A DNA stretch of 64,000 bases, taken from assembly GCA_003254885.1 (NCBI GenBank), contig QANT01004022.1:1-64000 (forward strand), given 5' to 3'. Shown piece by piece: positions 19,034 to 30,264 of this stretch. This DNA is from Purshia tridentata (Eukaryota; Streptophyta; Magnoliopsida; Rosales; Rosaceae). Below the pieces are notes generated by a model that did no database searches, had not been told where the DNA came from, and worked only from the letters and a program-made list of their open reading frames with translations. Within the stretch, counting starts at the first letter, position 1; every line of letters begins with the position of its first letter. The translations under genes and the position numbers were made by a program.

Positions 19034-22000
19034 ATGCAGACCATTACGAAGCGTGTGGGGCACCAATACCTGAAGCCCTCCTCTTCAATCTCGTCGCTCA
19101 AGTCAATCTACCCTGCTTCCGATCACTGTAACCCAACTCATTCCCTATTCATTTCTTTAGGGTTTTGCCTTCGGAATCTCTATTTTGGTAACGTCCCAGT
19201 TCGTCCAATTTTTGTAGATTATGGAGCTGATCGTCCAAAGTACGGATCTACCCTCGCCACCAAGGGAGTGGGGCACCTTGTACGCAAGGGCACAGGTGGA
19301 AGATCATCTGTCAGGTAACATACACTCCAATTCTACATATATCATTGGTCTGTTTTTTGTCTGCGAAAATGTAGGAAAATGTCGAAATTGAATTTACTCA
19401 GTATGAATATTTGGGGCCTGAGGTAATGATATCTGAGCTGAAATGAGCCTATTAAGACAGGATATATTTCTTACATTTTTCTTAGGAAGTAAATAGATGT
19501 TATGTTTAGCATTCGATTACAACTTCTAAGAAGCTACCTACCAGCTCAAATCTTGAGAGGAAATATATTTATGATTTTGACAGGTGAAGATGATGTGGTA
19601 TTATTGGTTTAACTATACAGTTGAGTTAAGCTTTTTGTTTCCAAATGACAAAATTAGAAATAGAAAATCCACAAAACCGTTGACATTGAAACCCATTCTA
19701 TAGTTGTATATCTCCCCTTTGTCAATTGAGTCAGTTATGACTTCTAAGGGATTAGGCTTGTAATTTCGTATTTCATATAGTTTTGCTGTTTATATTATTT
19801 TGAGAATAATCTCTCTTTTTTCAGTGGCATTGTTGCTGCAGTTTTTGGGTCCACAGGGTTCCTTGGTCGTTATCTTGTACAACAACTTGGTGAGTTAAAT
19901 GTATAAAAATGCTTTTAATTGGCATTCGATTGAACTTACATGCATGTGTAATATTTAGATTTCGTTGGTTTTGATTAAGAATCTTCCTAGTAGGAGGTTG
20001 CTGGACTGAACTTTATACATGAAAGTGTGTTTTTCATGAAAGTGTGTTTTTAGCGTTTTCAGTGGATGCTTGTTCTGATTATATAATTATCTTTCAGCCA
20101 AAATGGGAAGTCAGGTGTTAGTTCCCTTCCGTGGTTCTGAGGATTCCCATCGTCATCTCAAGTTGATGGGAGATCTGGGACAGGTAGAGTAGTCTATGTT
20201 GTTTGATATAGTAAAATATTTGTTCTTGACTGGGGGAATGTATCTGTTCTCCATGCTTCAATCTGTTATGTTACCGATCTTCTCACAATTCACTTACTCA
20301 GATAGTACCAATGAAATACAATCCGAGAGATGAAAACTCAATCAAGGCAGTAATGGCAAAAGCTAATGTGGTTATCAATCTCATTGGTATACATTCTTCA
20401 CTTGTAATTTTACATGTTAAAGATATTAAAATCTTGAATTCAATGAAGGAAATCACACTTTGTAGCTTGTCAGGGAGGGAGTATGAGACAAGAAACTTTA
20501 GCTTTGAGGAAGTGAATCATTCCATGGCCGAACAACTCGCGACGGTGGGTATCCTACATTGACATTTATGAGTGAATCATTCCATGGCCGAACAGCTCGC
20601 GACGGTGGGTATCCTACATTGACATTTATGTCATTCATTACATTATTATCATTTCTGTGCTTCTGATGTACTTTGTACGTTATTAAAGCAAACACTTCAT
20701 TCTACATTATACATTCCTTCTGATAGTGCTTTGTCATCTATTTACAGGTATGACCTGTATTTCTTGTTGTAATTAACCTTGTGTTTGTTATCATGCCTTT
20801 TCATTAGCTGAGTTTGTATCCTCCTCTCCCTCTTTCATTTGTAGTATTAGTAATGCATCTATTGGTCTCTCTTTTTATTTATTTTATTTTTATATGCTTG
20901 TGCAGATTTCCAAGGAACACGGTGGTATCATGAGATTTATTCAAGTTTCTTGCTTAGGGGCATCTTCCTCATCAGCATCCAGATTTCTAAGGGCTAAAGC
21001 TGCTGCAGAGGAAGCTGTTTTAAGTGAATTACCAGAGGTAGAATTATTATCTTTGTTTCCCTGGATCTGCATTTATTTCAGGGGTATGGCTTCTAACATT
21101 TTCTTTGTTCAATAGGCCACAATTATGAGACCTGCTGTGATGATTGGTACAGAGGATCGGATTTTGAATCGGTGGGCACACTTTGCAAAAAAGTACAGCT
21201 TTCTTCCTCTTGTTGGGGATGGGTCTACCAAGTATGTCTCCAATCTCTCAATTGAAAGTCAGTTAATTTTAATTTTTCAAAATCAATAATTTAACAGCTA
21301 TGATCATGTACTTGTATGCCCTTTTCTGAACTTCATTTTAAAAAATTTCTGGCAAGAATCCAACCTGTATATGTTGTTGATGTTGCTGCTGCAATTGTGG
21401 GAGCCTTGAAAGATGATGGCAGCAGCATGGGAGAAGTTTATGAACTTGGTGGGCCTGATATCTATACAGTGCATGAATTGGTAATTTCTCGTCTGTTTCT
21501 CTGAAGTTGTTGCATTATATGGAATTTACTCTTACTGATCCCCCAGAGTAATGCAGGCAGAGCTTATGTTTGAAACGATCCGCGAATGGCCTCGCTATGT
21601 GAAGGTTCCTCTCCCAATTGCAAAGGTAAATATGTATGGCTCTTGATGATGCAAGTGTGTATTTGGATGCTCACACGCCCCACACCCCACCACCACCACC
21701 CCCAATTTTGTTTTTTTTCAATTTCATGCCACAAACTAGTCTTGTGGGAGGCCTGTATTGGTGTATATCTTTATAACCATGTAAGTGCCCTGTTCCCAGT
21801 TCAAGATGCATACCTAAGTATGCATTTTTCTTTTCTTAAAATGTTGACTGAACCTCAACTGCTTATGGCTTTGTATGTTCCAGGCAATTGCAATGCCACG
21901 GGAGATATTGCTTAAAAAAGTTCCATTTCCATTACCGAATCCTGAAATATTCAACCTAGATCAACTCCTTGCCCAAGCTACAGATAAAGTCGTCTCAGAG

Positions 22001-22267
22001 AATTGTAAGTTCAGTAATTTTTAGGATCAGGCTTGTAATTCCTTCTTCCCATGCTTTTTTCATAATTTGCTTGTTTACGGTTGGTTAATGTTCTCATTTT
22101 CCTCAATTTTTGTGGTGGGCTTTGTAGCTTTGACTTTCAATGATCTTGGAATTGTGCCCCATAAGGTGAAGGGTTACCCTAGTGAGTTCCTTATCCAATA
22201 TCGTAAGGGTGGCCCACAGTTCGGTTCTACAATCAGTGAAAAAGTGTCGCCAGATGCTTGGCCATGA
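19034..22267 (+). CDS. Mitochondrial complex I subunit NDUFA9-like (39-kDa subunit)
   Basis: A 429-residue protein in 11 exons: 19034-19314, 19825-19889, 20098-20183, 20302-20386, 20474-20544, 20906-21037, 21116-21231, 21357-21480, 21557-21625, 21884-22004 and 22128-22267. Phases agree at every junction. NDUFA9 is an atypical short-chain dehydrogenase that binds NADPH and sits in the matrix arm of NADH:ubiquinone oxidoreductase. The N-terminus is Ser/Arg-rich, as in a mitochondrial presequence. The nucleotide-binding motif GSTGFLG is at about 102-108, and family stretches such as VYVVDVAAAIV and the C-terminal LIQYRKGGPQFGST are present. A 60-bp tandem duplication covers the end of exon 5 and its donor (separate entry). 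The intron 9/exon 10 boundary is duplicated at position 1. The order NDUFA9-MUR3 matches adjacent Arabidopsis genes. Confidence 0.95.
20511..20630 (+). repeat. 60-bp tandem duplication across the exon 5 donor of the NDUFA9-like gene
   Basis: Copies 20511-20570 and 20571-20630 differ at one base (AACAACTC against AACAGCTC). Each holds the last 34 bases of exon 5, the donor ACG/GTGGGT and 26 bases of intron. Use of the first donor (after 20544) keeps the family reading ...EQLAT/ISKEHGG. Use of the second donor (after 20604) would add 60 nt containing an in-frame TGA. Confidence 0.97.
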
Positions 22268-23408
22268 GTTTCTCAGGCTCTGTAATTTCCAAATGCTTTT
22301 AGTCCAGACGTGCAACCCACTTGGGAACTTTGAATCAGGTTTGGGGTGCAAGACTTCTGTTTCATTCACTCATGGTATTTAGAATGATATATTAATATTC
22401 TCTGTCTATGATTACTTTTGGCCATTCTATATCACAATTGTGCCCATTGTGATCATAATTTCCTTGGGTTTTTTATGAGTTTCTAATTATTGATCCTTGG
22501 TATGACAGGTTTTCAGAGGGTTGCTTGCTTCTGTTGAGAAACAGTAGGAAACAATAAAAGATATGGAGAGTTAATTCTTTCATGGTTTCGTATCTGTAAC
22601 ATTTGACCCAATTGCGATCATTTGTAATTTCAAGATATTTGAGATTTTTTTTTTTTTTGCTTGTTCATAAGCCCTGAGTTATTAGGGGAATTCATGTATC
22701 TTTTTTGCGTTGGCTTTAAATATACCCTTTGATGAATTAAGTTTATAGGTTATATTTCTGTATGCTGGAGTAACGTAGTAAAGACGTGTTTTCCTTCCCC
22801 ATAGAATGAAATCTATTTTCATCAGTACAAGCAACTCTAAATTGTGTGAGGATATTGCTTCTGTAATGTTGTGACTCATTACTCCAAAACATGTTCGAGA
22901 TCGAGAGTAGGGAAAAGTCATAAAGTAATAAAATGTATGATGCTGTACTAGTTTAATACACAGAATTTAGAAGAATATATAAAAATGTTTAACAATCTCC
23001 CCTCCCCAATGGGATTCAAGACTAAGATTAAAGGAATATGTCCGGGATGTATGGATATTGAGAAAAGGGATCACTTGTTTTTTGAACAATTCTAGAATTC
23101 ATAAGTATGATTAATGGGTTATAAGACAATTCATGGTTCAGGCAGCTGTTAAGAATAGGAGTTATATAGGTGGAAGCAATGCACATTCTTTCTTAAAAAT
23201 TTTAGTTTGGCATAAAGTCGTTTACAAGAATATTGGCTTTCCTTGCAAAGTCTATATACCTAAACTCATAGTGCAAGTAAGGAAGCCAGAAGCATGAATT
23301 GGAACTACCATCATCTGTAAAAAAAATTGATGCAGAGTACTTCAATCAGAAGAAAAGAAATAGCAAATCTCAATCTACTCGTAGTCTACAAGACCCATCA
23401 AACACATT
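22268..23408. other. 3' flank of the NDUFA9-like gene and spacer
   Basis: Probably 3' untranslated region to about 22560, where an AATAAAAG signal lies at 22553, then spacer. No gene recognised; small open frames here have no family features. Confidence 0.55.
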
Positions 23409-23777
23409 ATGGACCCAAAGGCCGGCCATGAACACATCAACTTGGAAGGAAAGAACACTGGGGCAGCATTTTTCATGCATCCAAACGCCAAAGGTGAGTC
23501 CCACTCTCATGGTTGCTGCTGCATCAACATTTACATAAACAACAATGTCCAAGGGGCCAACAATTCTTTTTTGCATGAGAGTTGTGTGAAAATGAGAGAT
23601 CCAGGAGTTCACTTATTCTTTGGAGATGTGAAGTTGGGTAAGTCTTTTAGAACAAGAAACAATAATAAGAGGAAGAAAAAAGAATCCCCAGTATCTGCTT
23701 CTAAGCAAGGCTCTTGTTCCATCTTTTTATTTGTGTTTATCCCATTCTTCTTGTTGCTTTCTTTGTTGTTTCCATGA
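23409..23777 (+). CDS. Small unrecognised protein with a possible C-terminal hydrophobic tail
   Basis: An open frame of 122 codons that looks more protein-like than its surroundings. It begins MDPKAGHEHINLEGKNTGAA and has a central block CCCINIYINNNVQG followed by MRDPGVHLFFGDVKL. From memory, short plant hypothetical proteins with an NIYINNN(V/I)QG...DPGV core exist, but I cannot name the family. The C-terminus is Lys-rich and then strongly hydrophobic (FLFVFIPFFLLLSLLF), as in a tail anchor. However, a good donor (GG/GTAAGT, about 23638) lies just after the conserved block, so the tail may be intron sequence and the real protein may end in another exon or sooner. No close neighbours suggest a function. 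Confidence 0.45.
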   Translation: MDPKAGHEHINLEGKNTGAAFFMHPNAKGESHSHGCCCINIYINNNVQGANNSFLHESCVKMRDPGVHLFFGDVKLGKSFRTRNNNKRKKKESPVSASKQGSCSIFLFVFIPFFLLLSLLFP

Positions 23778-26160
23778 AAGTGGAATTTCATGCACATTGG
23801 CTAGTCTACTGTAAGCTTAATTATCCTGATATAAAGTAATTCGTTTATTCATTTGTGTATGAAAATATATTCTTTTATCATCTATCATCTATATAAATAG
23901 ATCTCATTTTTGTGAGAAATGTGATTAACAATGTAGTTAGTAACGCGATACACATAGCATTACTCATATTATTTCACTGCAAAAGCAAATAAGAACATAG
24001 GGCAAATATCATATCTAAGCTCTTCAAGAGAGAGAGAGCGAGAGAGAGAGAAAAGAAAAAGAAAAAAAAGAAGAAGGTTGTGCTCTCCCTCTCACCTGGG
24101 ATCTTTTAGAACAGTCAGTATACAAACAAAACAGTATCCTACACAATAAGAAGACTTTTGTAATGTGTGGTGATAGAAGGGGTTAGTGGTTGCCCACTCT
24201 CTTCTCTTGGGCCTCTTGGCCTGCAAATTAAATATATGCTGCCCAACCCCCACTACAAAGTTAATAAATAAGCTTCCTTACTTGCTGGGATGTAATTGTA
24301 GGCTACCTAAGCTTCTTCAATCAATAATACACACACGTACATATATATATATACACATAAAAAGGACAAAGGTGAATTATTTTATTGTATGAGGCATATG
24401 TCGTCACAGCGGTCACCCCTCCCAGTCTTTTTCTTGTTTATGGTGAGAAAAAGTCGTTGTCATCACCACCACTCGATGCATTTGACCAGTCCTTAGTGCT
24501 CTGTTTGGAGGAAACATAATATCTTATATGTTGTTTGTGAAAGTAATTAATTGCTAATTTATGAGGTACGATTACTGTATGGAGATTATTAGGTCTTAAT
24601 TTGAGACTTAAAATTAAAGTGAATCAACTCATTACCCGGAAGCATGTGATCCCACTACCATAATATTGGATTAAAAATATAAAAATGTTCACAAGTACTA
24701 CTACTAGCTCATCAATCAGCATCACTAGCAGCATGAGGGTGATGACCAAACAAATTAAACTAATCCTTAATAATAACAAAAAGTTATGATCATGATTAAA
24801 GCCACATTCTGAGTTTCATAATTTTCTTGCCTTACATAGAAATTAAAGATTAATTAGGTAGTGGCAAACAAAGTAAAGCACCCGAAAACGTCGTTTCACT
24901 GCTTCCAACGATTGGCTTTATGTGGGGTGGATATGGATTATTGATTAAGTTAATTTTTTATCAAATATATGGTTTTAGTGCAAAGTATTTTCCAGTGAAA
25001 TAAAAAAATTATGGTGATGATGTTGATGTATAGGACTTGCTTCCTCATGAGAAGGATCCTGCCCCTCACATGCACATGCAGATCGATAGATGCACGAGAA
25101 GGAATCTTGGAAATGGAGCTTTAATTTGCGAATCAAATTCTCTCTTGCTTGCATTGCATATCATTGTTCTTGTGCTTTATTTTTTATTTTTTCTTCAAGG
25201 AAATCAAACTCAATTTATCATAATTCTAACACATTAATCCACTTACTTTTTCACCACTTAAGTTCAAAAGTTTTTTAATTATAAAAAAACTTTGCATCTC
25301 AACAATAGTTTTGCCATGTCTCTTTCACCATTTAAAGTCTAGGAATAATAAAACAATGGTTTATTTGTTTAATATACTTTTTTTTTTAATTGAGAAGATT
25401 GGAGGTTCTCTCATTTAAAAAAAAACAATATTAATTAATTTGTTGGATTCTATTTAAATGAAGTCCAATAACTAAGATTTGAAAATTGAAAAGTGAGGCT
25501 ACATATTATGCATACTCAATGTCATTGTCCTTGATAGAATTATATTTAACAGATGAGACGGCTGATAATGCTCATGAATGCACACTTTTGTTAGATTTGT
25601 TCAAAATCATTTTGCTAATAAAATAAGTCAGCTATTGTAATTATGAATTTATGATGTGCCTAAATTGGGAAACATTGATCCTATTGTTATTTGTGATTTA
25701 GCCACCTTGGTTTATTAAGCACAATTAGACCCCTCCTGGCCCCACCCCTCACCTACTGTATACCCTCCACGTGTACCCTTACTATTCCACCACCAAAATG
25801 AGTTGGATTTTTTCTTCGCCAGAAAAAAATGAGTTGGAATTTTTTGTCTTTGGATGAGAAAAAAGTGGGATTGTCAACTTTCATGCAACGTAATTTCAGG
25901 AAGACCAGTGACATCACCTTCCTAAACCGGACACGTCCTCCCCACCACTCCACGTGGCGAAATCCCACCGGTCACCGACATGAGACAACTCCCGGCTCAC
26001 GTTGCTAACGTGCGCCACCTTTTAATATCCCTCCACTTTCGCTCGCTTAATATTGTTTACCCTCATTTTCTCCCACTTCATTTCCTCTCCTCTGCTTTTT
26101 CTCAGTCTCAGCCCAAAATTAAGAAAAAATTTCTATCTTTCTTGGAAAATCGAAATCTAT
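23778..26160. other. Spacer and upstream region of MUR3
   Basis: No gene seen. A (GA)n-rich tract lies at 24027-24051. Near the MUR3 promoter there are two CACGTG G-boxes (25768-25773 and 25951-25956) and further ACGT cores at 25932 and about 26008. The 5' leader of MUR3 probably starts in the CT-rich sequence near 26060-26110 and ends its first exon at 26160. Confidence 0.5.
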
Positions 26161-26665
26161 GTAAGTCTCTTTCTTCTTACTGTACTGTGCTGGCATTCTT
26201 TTCTTCGATTTCTTCCAGATTCTTCCTTTTTAAGGTTTAAAGCTTGTTGATTTTGTTTGTGTTAGCTCCAAATTAAACAACCTGAAACAGATCGAACAAA
26301 CGCAGTTATTCCTCGTGATTCTTGCTGCACCCGAATCTTTTTTGTTTCTCTAGATTTGTTCAATTTTAGTTATTTCCGGCATATCCGTTACCTAAAATAT
26401 CTGTTTCAGTTCAGTAGAAGCTCTAGAAATCATCTCTGTTTTGCATTTGGGAGCTGAATTTAAGCTCAGCATTAGTTTGTTAAGGACATTGGGTTAGGGT
26501 TTTGCTCTGGTCTAGTCTTGTTGGTGCGAGTATTGGGATTCAGGAATTGGGTTTTGTGTGAATTTGGTGATTGATCGAGTTGGGTGCGATTTGTGATTTG
26601 GGGTTTCAGTTCTGGTTCTTAGAATGTGTTTGATGAATTGATTGGTCGATTGGATTTGGAATCTG
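26161..26665 (+). promoter_or_regulatory. 5'-UTR intron and short upstream ORF of the MUR3 gene
   Basis: A donor TAT/GTAAGT at 26161 and a candidate acceptor GGTTTCAG ending at 26608 outline a leader intron. Between it and the coding ATG lies a five-codon upstream ORF, MCLMN (ATG 26624, stop 26639-26641). It is in the same frame as MUR3 and ends 24 bases before the main start. The intron limits are predicted from consensus only. Confidence 0.45.
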
Positions 26666-28516
26666 ATGAGACGCCGCTCGCCGACAATTGAACTGTCGGA
26701 GCAAATGGAGAAAGGGACGGGAAAGCATCATAATACCCGGCTTTGCTTCTTGGCATCGTTGTCGGTGTTCTTCTGGATGCTATTGTTGTACTTCCACTTT
26801 GTTGTGCTTGGAGGTAGTACAGTAGACCAATCTGTTGAATTACAAGCCGGTCCTGTTTACCTTGAACCGAAGCCAACTCGTGTAACTGATGCTGGTAAGG
26901 TACACATCGTACACACTGAATCGAAGCCACCACTTTTAAACAATGAATCGAAGTCTACCCCTGTAACCGGTCCTCTTCAGATGGGCAACCTAAGCACTGA
27001 GTCAACCCCTACCCTTGTAACCGGTGGTGCTGATCAAATGGACACCCCTTCGGAAAGCACCCAGAGTCGTAAAACTGAGAATTACCCGTTTATGAGAGCT
27101 TTGCGAACTGTTGAAAACAAGAGTGACCCGTGTGGTGGGAGATACATTTATGTGCATGACCTTCCGTCGAGGTTTAATGAGGATATGCTGAAGGAGTGTA
27201 AGAGTTTAAGCCTTTGGACAAATATGTGCAAGTTCACAACTAATTATGGGCTTGGTCCTCCACTTGAGAATGTTGAGGGGGTGTTCTCGAGTACAGGTTG
27301 GTATGCCACAAATCAGTTTGCAGTGGATGTCATATTTAGCAATCGGATGAAGCAATATGAGTGCTTGACACAAGATTCTTCTATTGCTGCAGCAATTTTT
27401 GTTCCCTTTTATGCGGGGTTTGATATTGCTCGGTACCTTTGGGGATACAATACATCAAGGAGGGATGCAGCTTCTCTTGATCTGGTTGATTGGCTTATGA
27501 AGAGGCCAGAGTGGGGCATAATGGGTGGCAGAGATCATTTTCTTGTTGCAGGAAGGATAACATGGGATTTCAGGAGACTGACAGATGACGAAAGGGATTG
27601 GGGTAACAAGCTTCTCTTTTTGCCGGCTGCTAAGAACATGTCCATGCTTGTGGTAGAATCAAGTCCATGGAATGCTAATGATTTTGGTATTCCATATCCC
27701 ACATACTTCCATCCAGCAAAAGATGCTGATCTGTTCAATTGGCAGGACCGCATGAGAAAATTAGAGCGTAAATGGCTTTTCTCTTTTGCTGGTGCCCCAC
27801 GTCCTGGCAATGCCAAGTCGATTAGGGGGCAGATCATTGATCAATGCAAGAATTCAAAGGTCGGTAAGCTGTTGGAATGTGATTTTGGGGAAAGCAAGTG
27901 TCATTCTCCAAGCAGTATATTGCAAATGTTCCAGAGCTCCGTTTTCTGCCTGCAACCACAGGGTGATTCATACACCCGGAGGTCTGCTTTTGATTCAATG
28001 TTGGCTGGTTGCATACCTGTCTTCTTTCATCCTGGGTCGGCATACACACAATATACTTGGCATCTACCAAAAGATTATACAAGTTATTCAGTGTTCATCC
28101 CGGAGGATGATATTCGTAAGAGGAATGTTAGCATAGAGGAAAGGCTTAGTCAAATTCCTCCTGAGAAGGTGAAAATCATGAGGGAGGAGGTTATAAACCT
28201 TATCCCAAGGCTGGTATATGCTGATCCCCGTTCCAAGTTGGAGACTTTTAAAGATGCCTTTGATGTTTCTGTACAAGCAATTGTAGACAAAGTTACAAAG
28301 GCGAGGAGGGACATCATTGAAGGTCTTACAGATGAGAACTTTATTGAGGAGAACAGTTGGAAGTATGCTTTGTTGGAGGAGGGACAACGTGAGGTGGGAC
28401 CTCATGTATGGGATCCTTTCTTCTCAAAGCCAAAGGATGGTAATGGCGAATCTGGCGAGACATCTTCCGAAGCCGCAAAAAATTCTTGGAAGAACGAACA
28501 GCGACAACAATCATGA
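26666..28516 (+). CDS. MUR3: Xyloglucan galactosyltransferase MUR3 (KATAMARI1), GT47 family
   Basis: An intronless gene of 616 residues, against about 619 in Arabidopsis MUR3. It is a type II Golgi membrane protein: basic N-terminus MRRRSP, membrane anchor at about 27-49 ([20 protein letters not shown]), a variable stem to about 150, then the exostosin/GT47 domain starting near [18 protein letters not shown]. The conserved blocks [41 protein letters not shown] and [18 protein letters not shown] are intact. MUR3 adds galactose to the third xylose of the XXXG xyloglucan unit in the Golgi, and Arabidopsis MUR3 also affects actin and endomembrane organisation. I chose ATG 26666 because an in-frame TGA at 26639 blocks earlier starts and the Arabidopsis protein also has MRRRS near its start. 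Confidence 0.96.
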   Translation: MRRRSPTIELSEQMEKGTGKHHNTRLCFLASLSVFFWMLLLYFHFVVLGGSTVDQSVELQAGPVYLEPKPTRVTDAGKVHIVHTESKPPLLNNESKSTPVTGPLQMGNLSTESTPTLVTGGADQMDTPSESTQSRKTENYPFMRALRTVENKSDPCGGRYIYVHDLPSRFNEDMLKECKSLSLWTNMCKFTTNYGLGPPLENVEGVFSSTGWYATNQFAVDVIFSNRMKQYECLTQDSSIAAAIFVPFYAGFDIARYLWGYNTSRRDAASLDLVDWLMKRPEWGIMGGRDHFLVAGRITWDFRRLTDDERDWGNKLLFLPAAKNMSMLVVESSPWNANDFGIPYPTYFHPAKDADLFNWQDRMRKLERKWLFSFAGAPRPGNAKSIRGQIIDQCKNSKVGKLLECDFGESKCHSPSSILQMFQSSVFCLQPQGDSYTRRSAFDSMLAGCIPVFFHPGSAYTQYTWHLPKDYTSYSVFIPEDDIRKRNVSIEERLSQIPPEKVKIMREEVINLIPRLVYADPRSKLETFKDAFDVSVQAIVDKVTKARRDIIEGLTDENFIEENSWKYALLEEGQREVGPHVWDPFFSKPKDGNGESGETSSEAAKNSWKNEQRQQS

Positions 28517-30264
28517 GTGGAAGATAACAGCGTAGCAATAGAAATTCCACCAATGGCCAATGCATGCAGACAACAGATTAGCATGACACTTCCTGCATTG
28601 AGTTTGGGAAGGTATGGGCTCTTTGGTACCTTATGAAACATGATCACAGAACTCACTATCAAGATTTCCCAGCCCGCATTCTTGTTTAATAATCCAAAAC
28701 ATAGATGCATATTTATGCTTCTAGTGCTTTTTCTCCTATAGGATATGTTTACTTTCTGCTCTATGTATTTTGGCTAGTAATTCTTTATGGTGTATTTTAG
28801 CCGAGCTATGATGTTCTTTTATAAACTTACGGGAAATAAAAAAGAGTGATTATTAACCCTTTACGTTATCAAAAGAACTAAATTTGAGTGTGACATTTGC
28901 CCACTGACAGTCATTTCATTTTATACCAGGAATGAAGAGCTATGTCACCATAAGCTATTCCTTTTAGGACACAATATTGCACGTCTTTACTATTATAAAA
29001 TCGTCGTAAAAATCAGGCTATCGTAACAGGTTTCACCAAGATATGTATTACCATAAATGTCTATATATAATTTGACCGCTTATACAATAATTATACAAAA
29101 TGGTGATCATTGTAAATAAATTGAAAGGAATAGTCAAAAGAATGAGAAGAAGAGAAGGTTGGATGGAAGATGAGAAGGAAGAAAGGAAAAAGAGCGGGTA
29201 AAGGAAAATTAAGCGGCTGACAGCTTTTTGGGGTTCCCTTTCCTTATTATGGAAGAGATCTGAGATCATATGAATGTTTTTATATATTTCATTAAGAATC
29301 AAGCTGATTTTAGATCTGGTCATTAACGATTGCTGAGGTTGTATATCATTCATTATGTTTTCTTTTCTTGAAAGTTTCTAATTTATGCTTGCCAAAATAT
29401 TGGCCCCTGCATTTGAAGCAGGAGTTGTTTTTGTGTTAATTTTGAGCTGGAGTCGAACAACCTTCTTGGCCGTGTATCAATGTGGACTCAGAAGCATCTC
29501 ACCCAACCCAGGATGGTGAAAAGAACGAGCCGAAATAAAAAAAGTAGGATGGTGAGCTAGTCGCAATGAAACCTGGCCCATTGATTAGGCCGTCTATATC
29601 CAAACTGTCTTGGCCCATTATAATTTACATAAATTGGGATCAAGTGATGATCAATAAGTTGTGAACTTGTGATACATAAGTAAAATAATTTAATTATTGT
29701 TTGTCTAAAATCTAAAATCTAAACTCAAATAATGTTTATCTTAAAATAAACTGTGCTAGTGTGCTGTCCTATATATGAGAAGTTGTATGTTTGGTAAGAA
29801 TGGCAGTAACCTGCATGCGGCGGAGGGAGGCATGGAAAGCAGCAAATCCAGAGTGAGAGAGAGAGAGAGAGCGTGTGGTAATAAATGACTTGGAAACAAA
29901 GATTCATAGAATTTTTTCTTCAACATAACGGCTTCAGCCTTGAGCTTCATAATTAATGTATTAAAACTCACCATAACATCCCGTGAAGAGCTTCCAAGCT
30001 CAAGCAAGCTCTTCACCACCACTTCAGCTCCTCCCAGAAAGAGAAGCCATGCAAAACCCCCTCTCTCTCTCTCTCTCTCAACAAAGGATCCTCGTGATGC
30101 AGAGCTCTTAAATTTCACGAGTTTTGTATTTCAACTCAGAGCTCAGAAAAACTGCCTCCCCAACCCTGTTTTGAATTCTCTTCAAATACCCCACAAAATG
30201 CTTCCACCAAATCATGCACAGCACACCACCTTAAGCACCATTTTGTTCTTAACTTGTAGCAACC
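28517..30264. other. 3' flank of MUR3 and upstream region of SDD1
   Basis: About 1.7 kb without a recognised gene. It includes the MUR3 3' untranslated region, AT-rich spacer, a (GA)n tract at 29855-29871 and a (CT)n tract at 30061-30079 in the probable SDD1 leader. No clear TATA box was identified. Confidence 0.5.
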
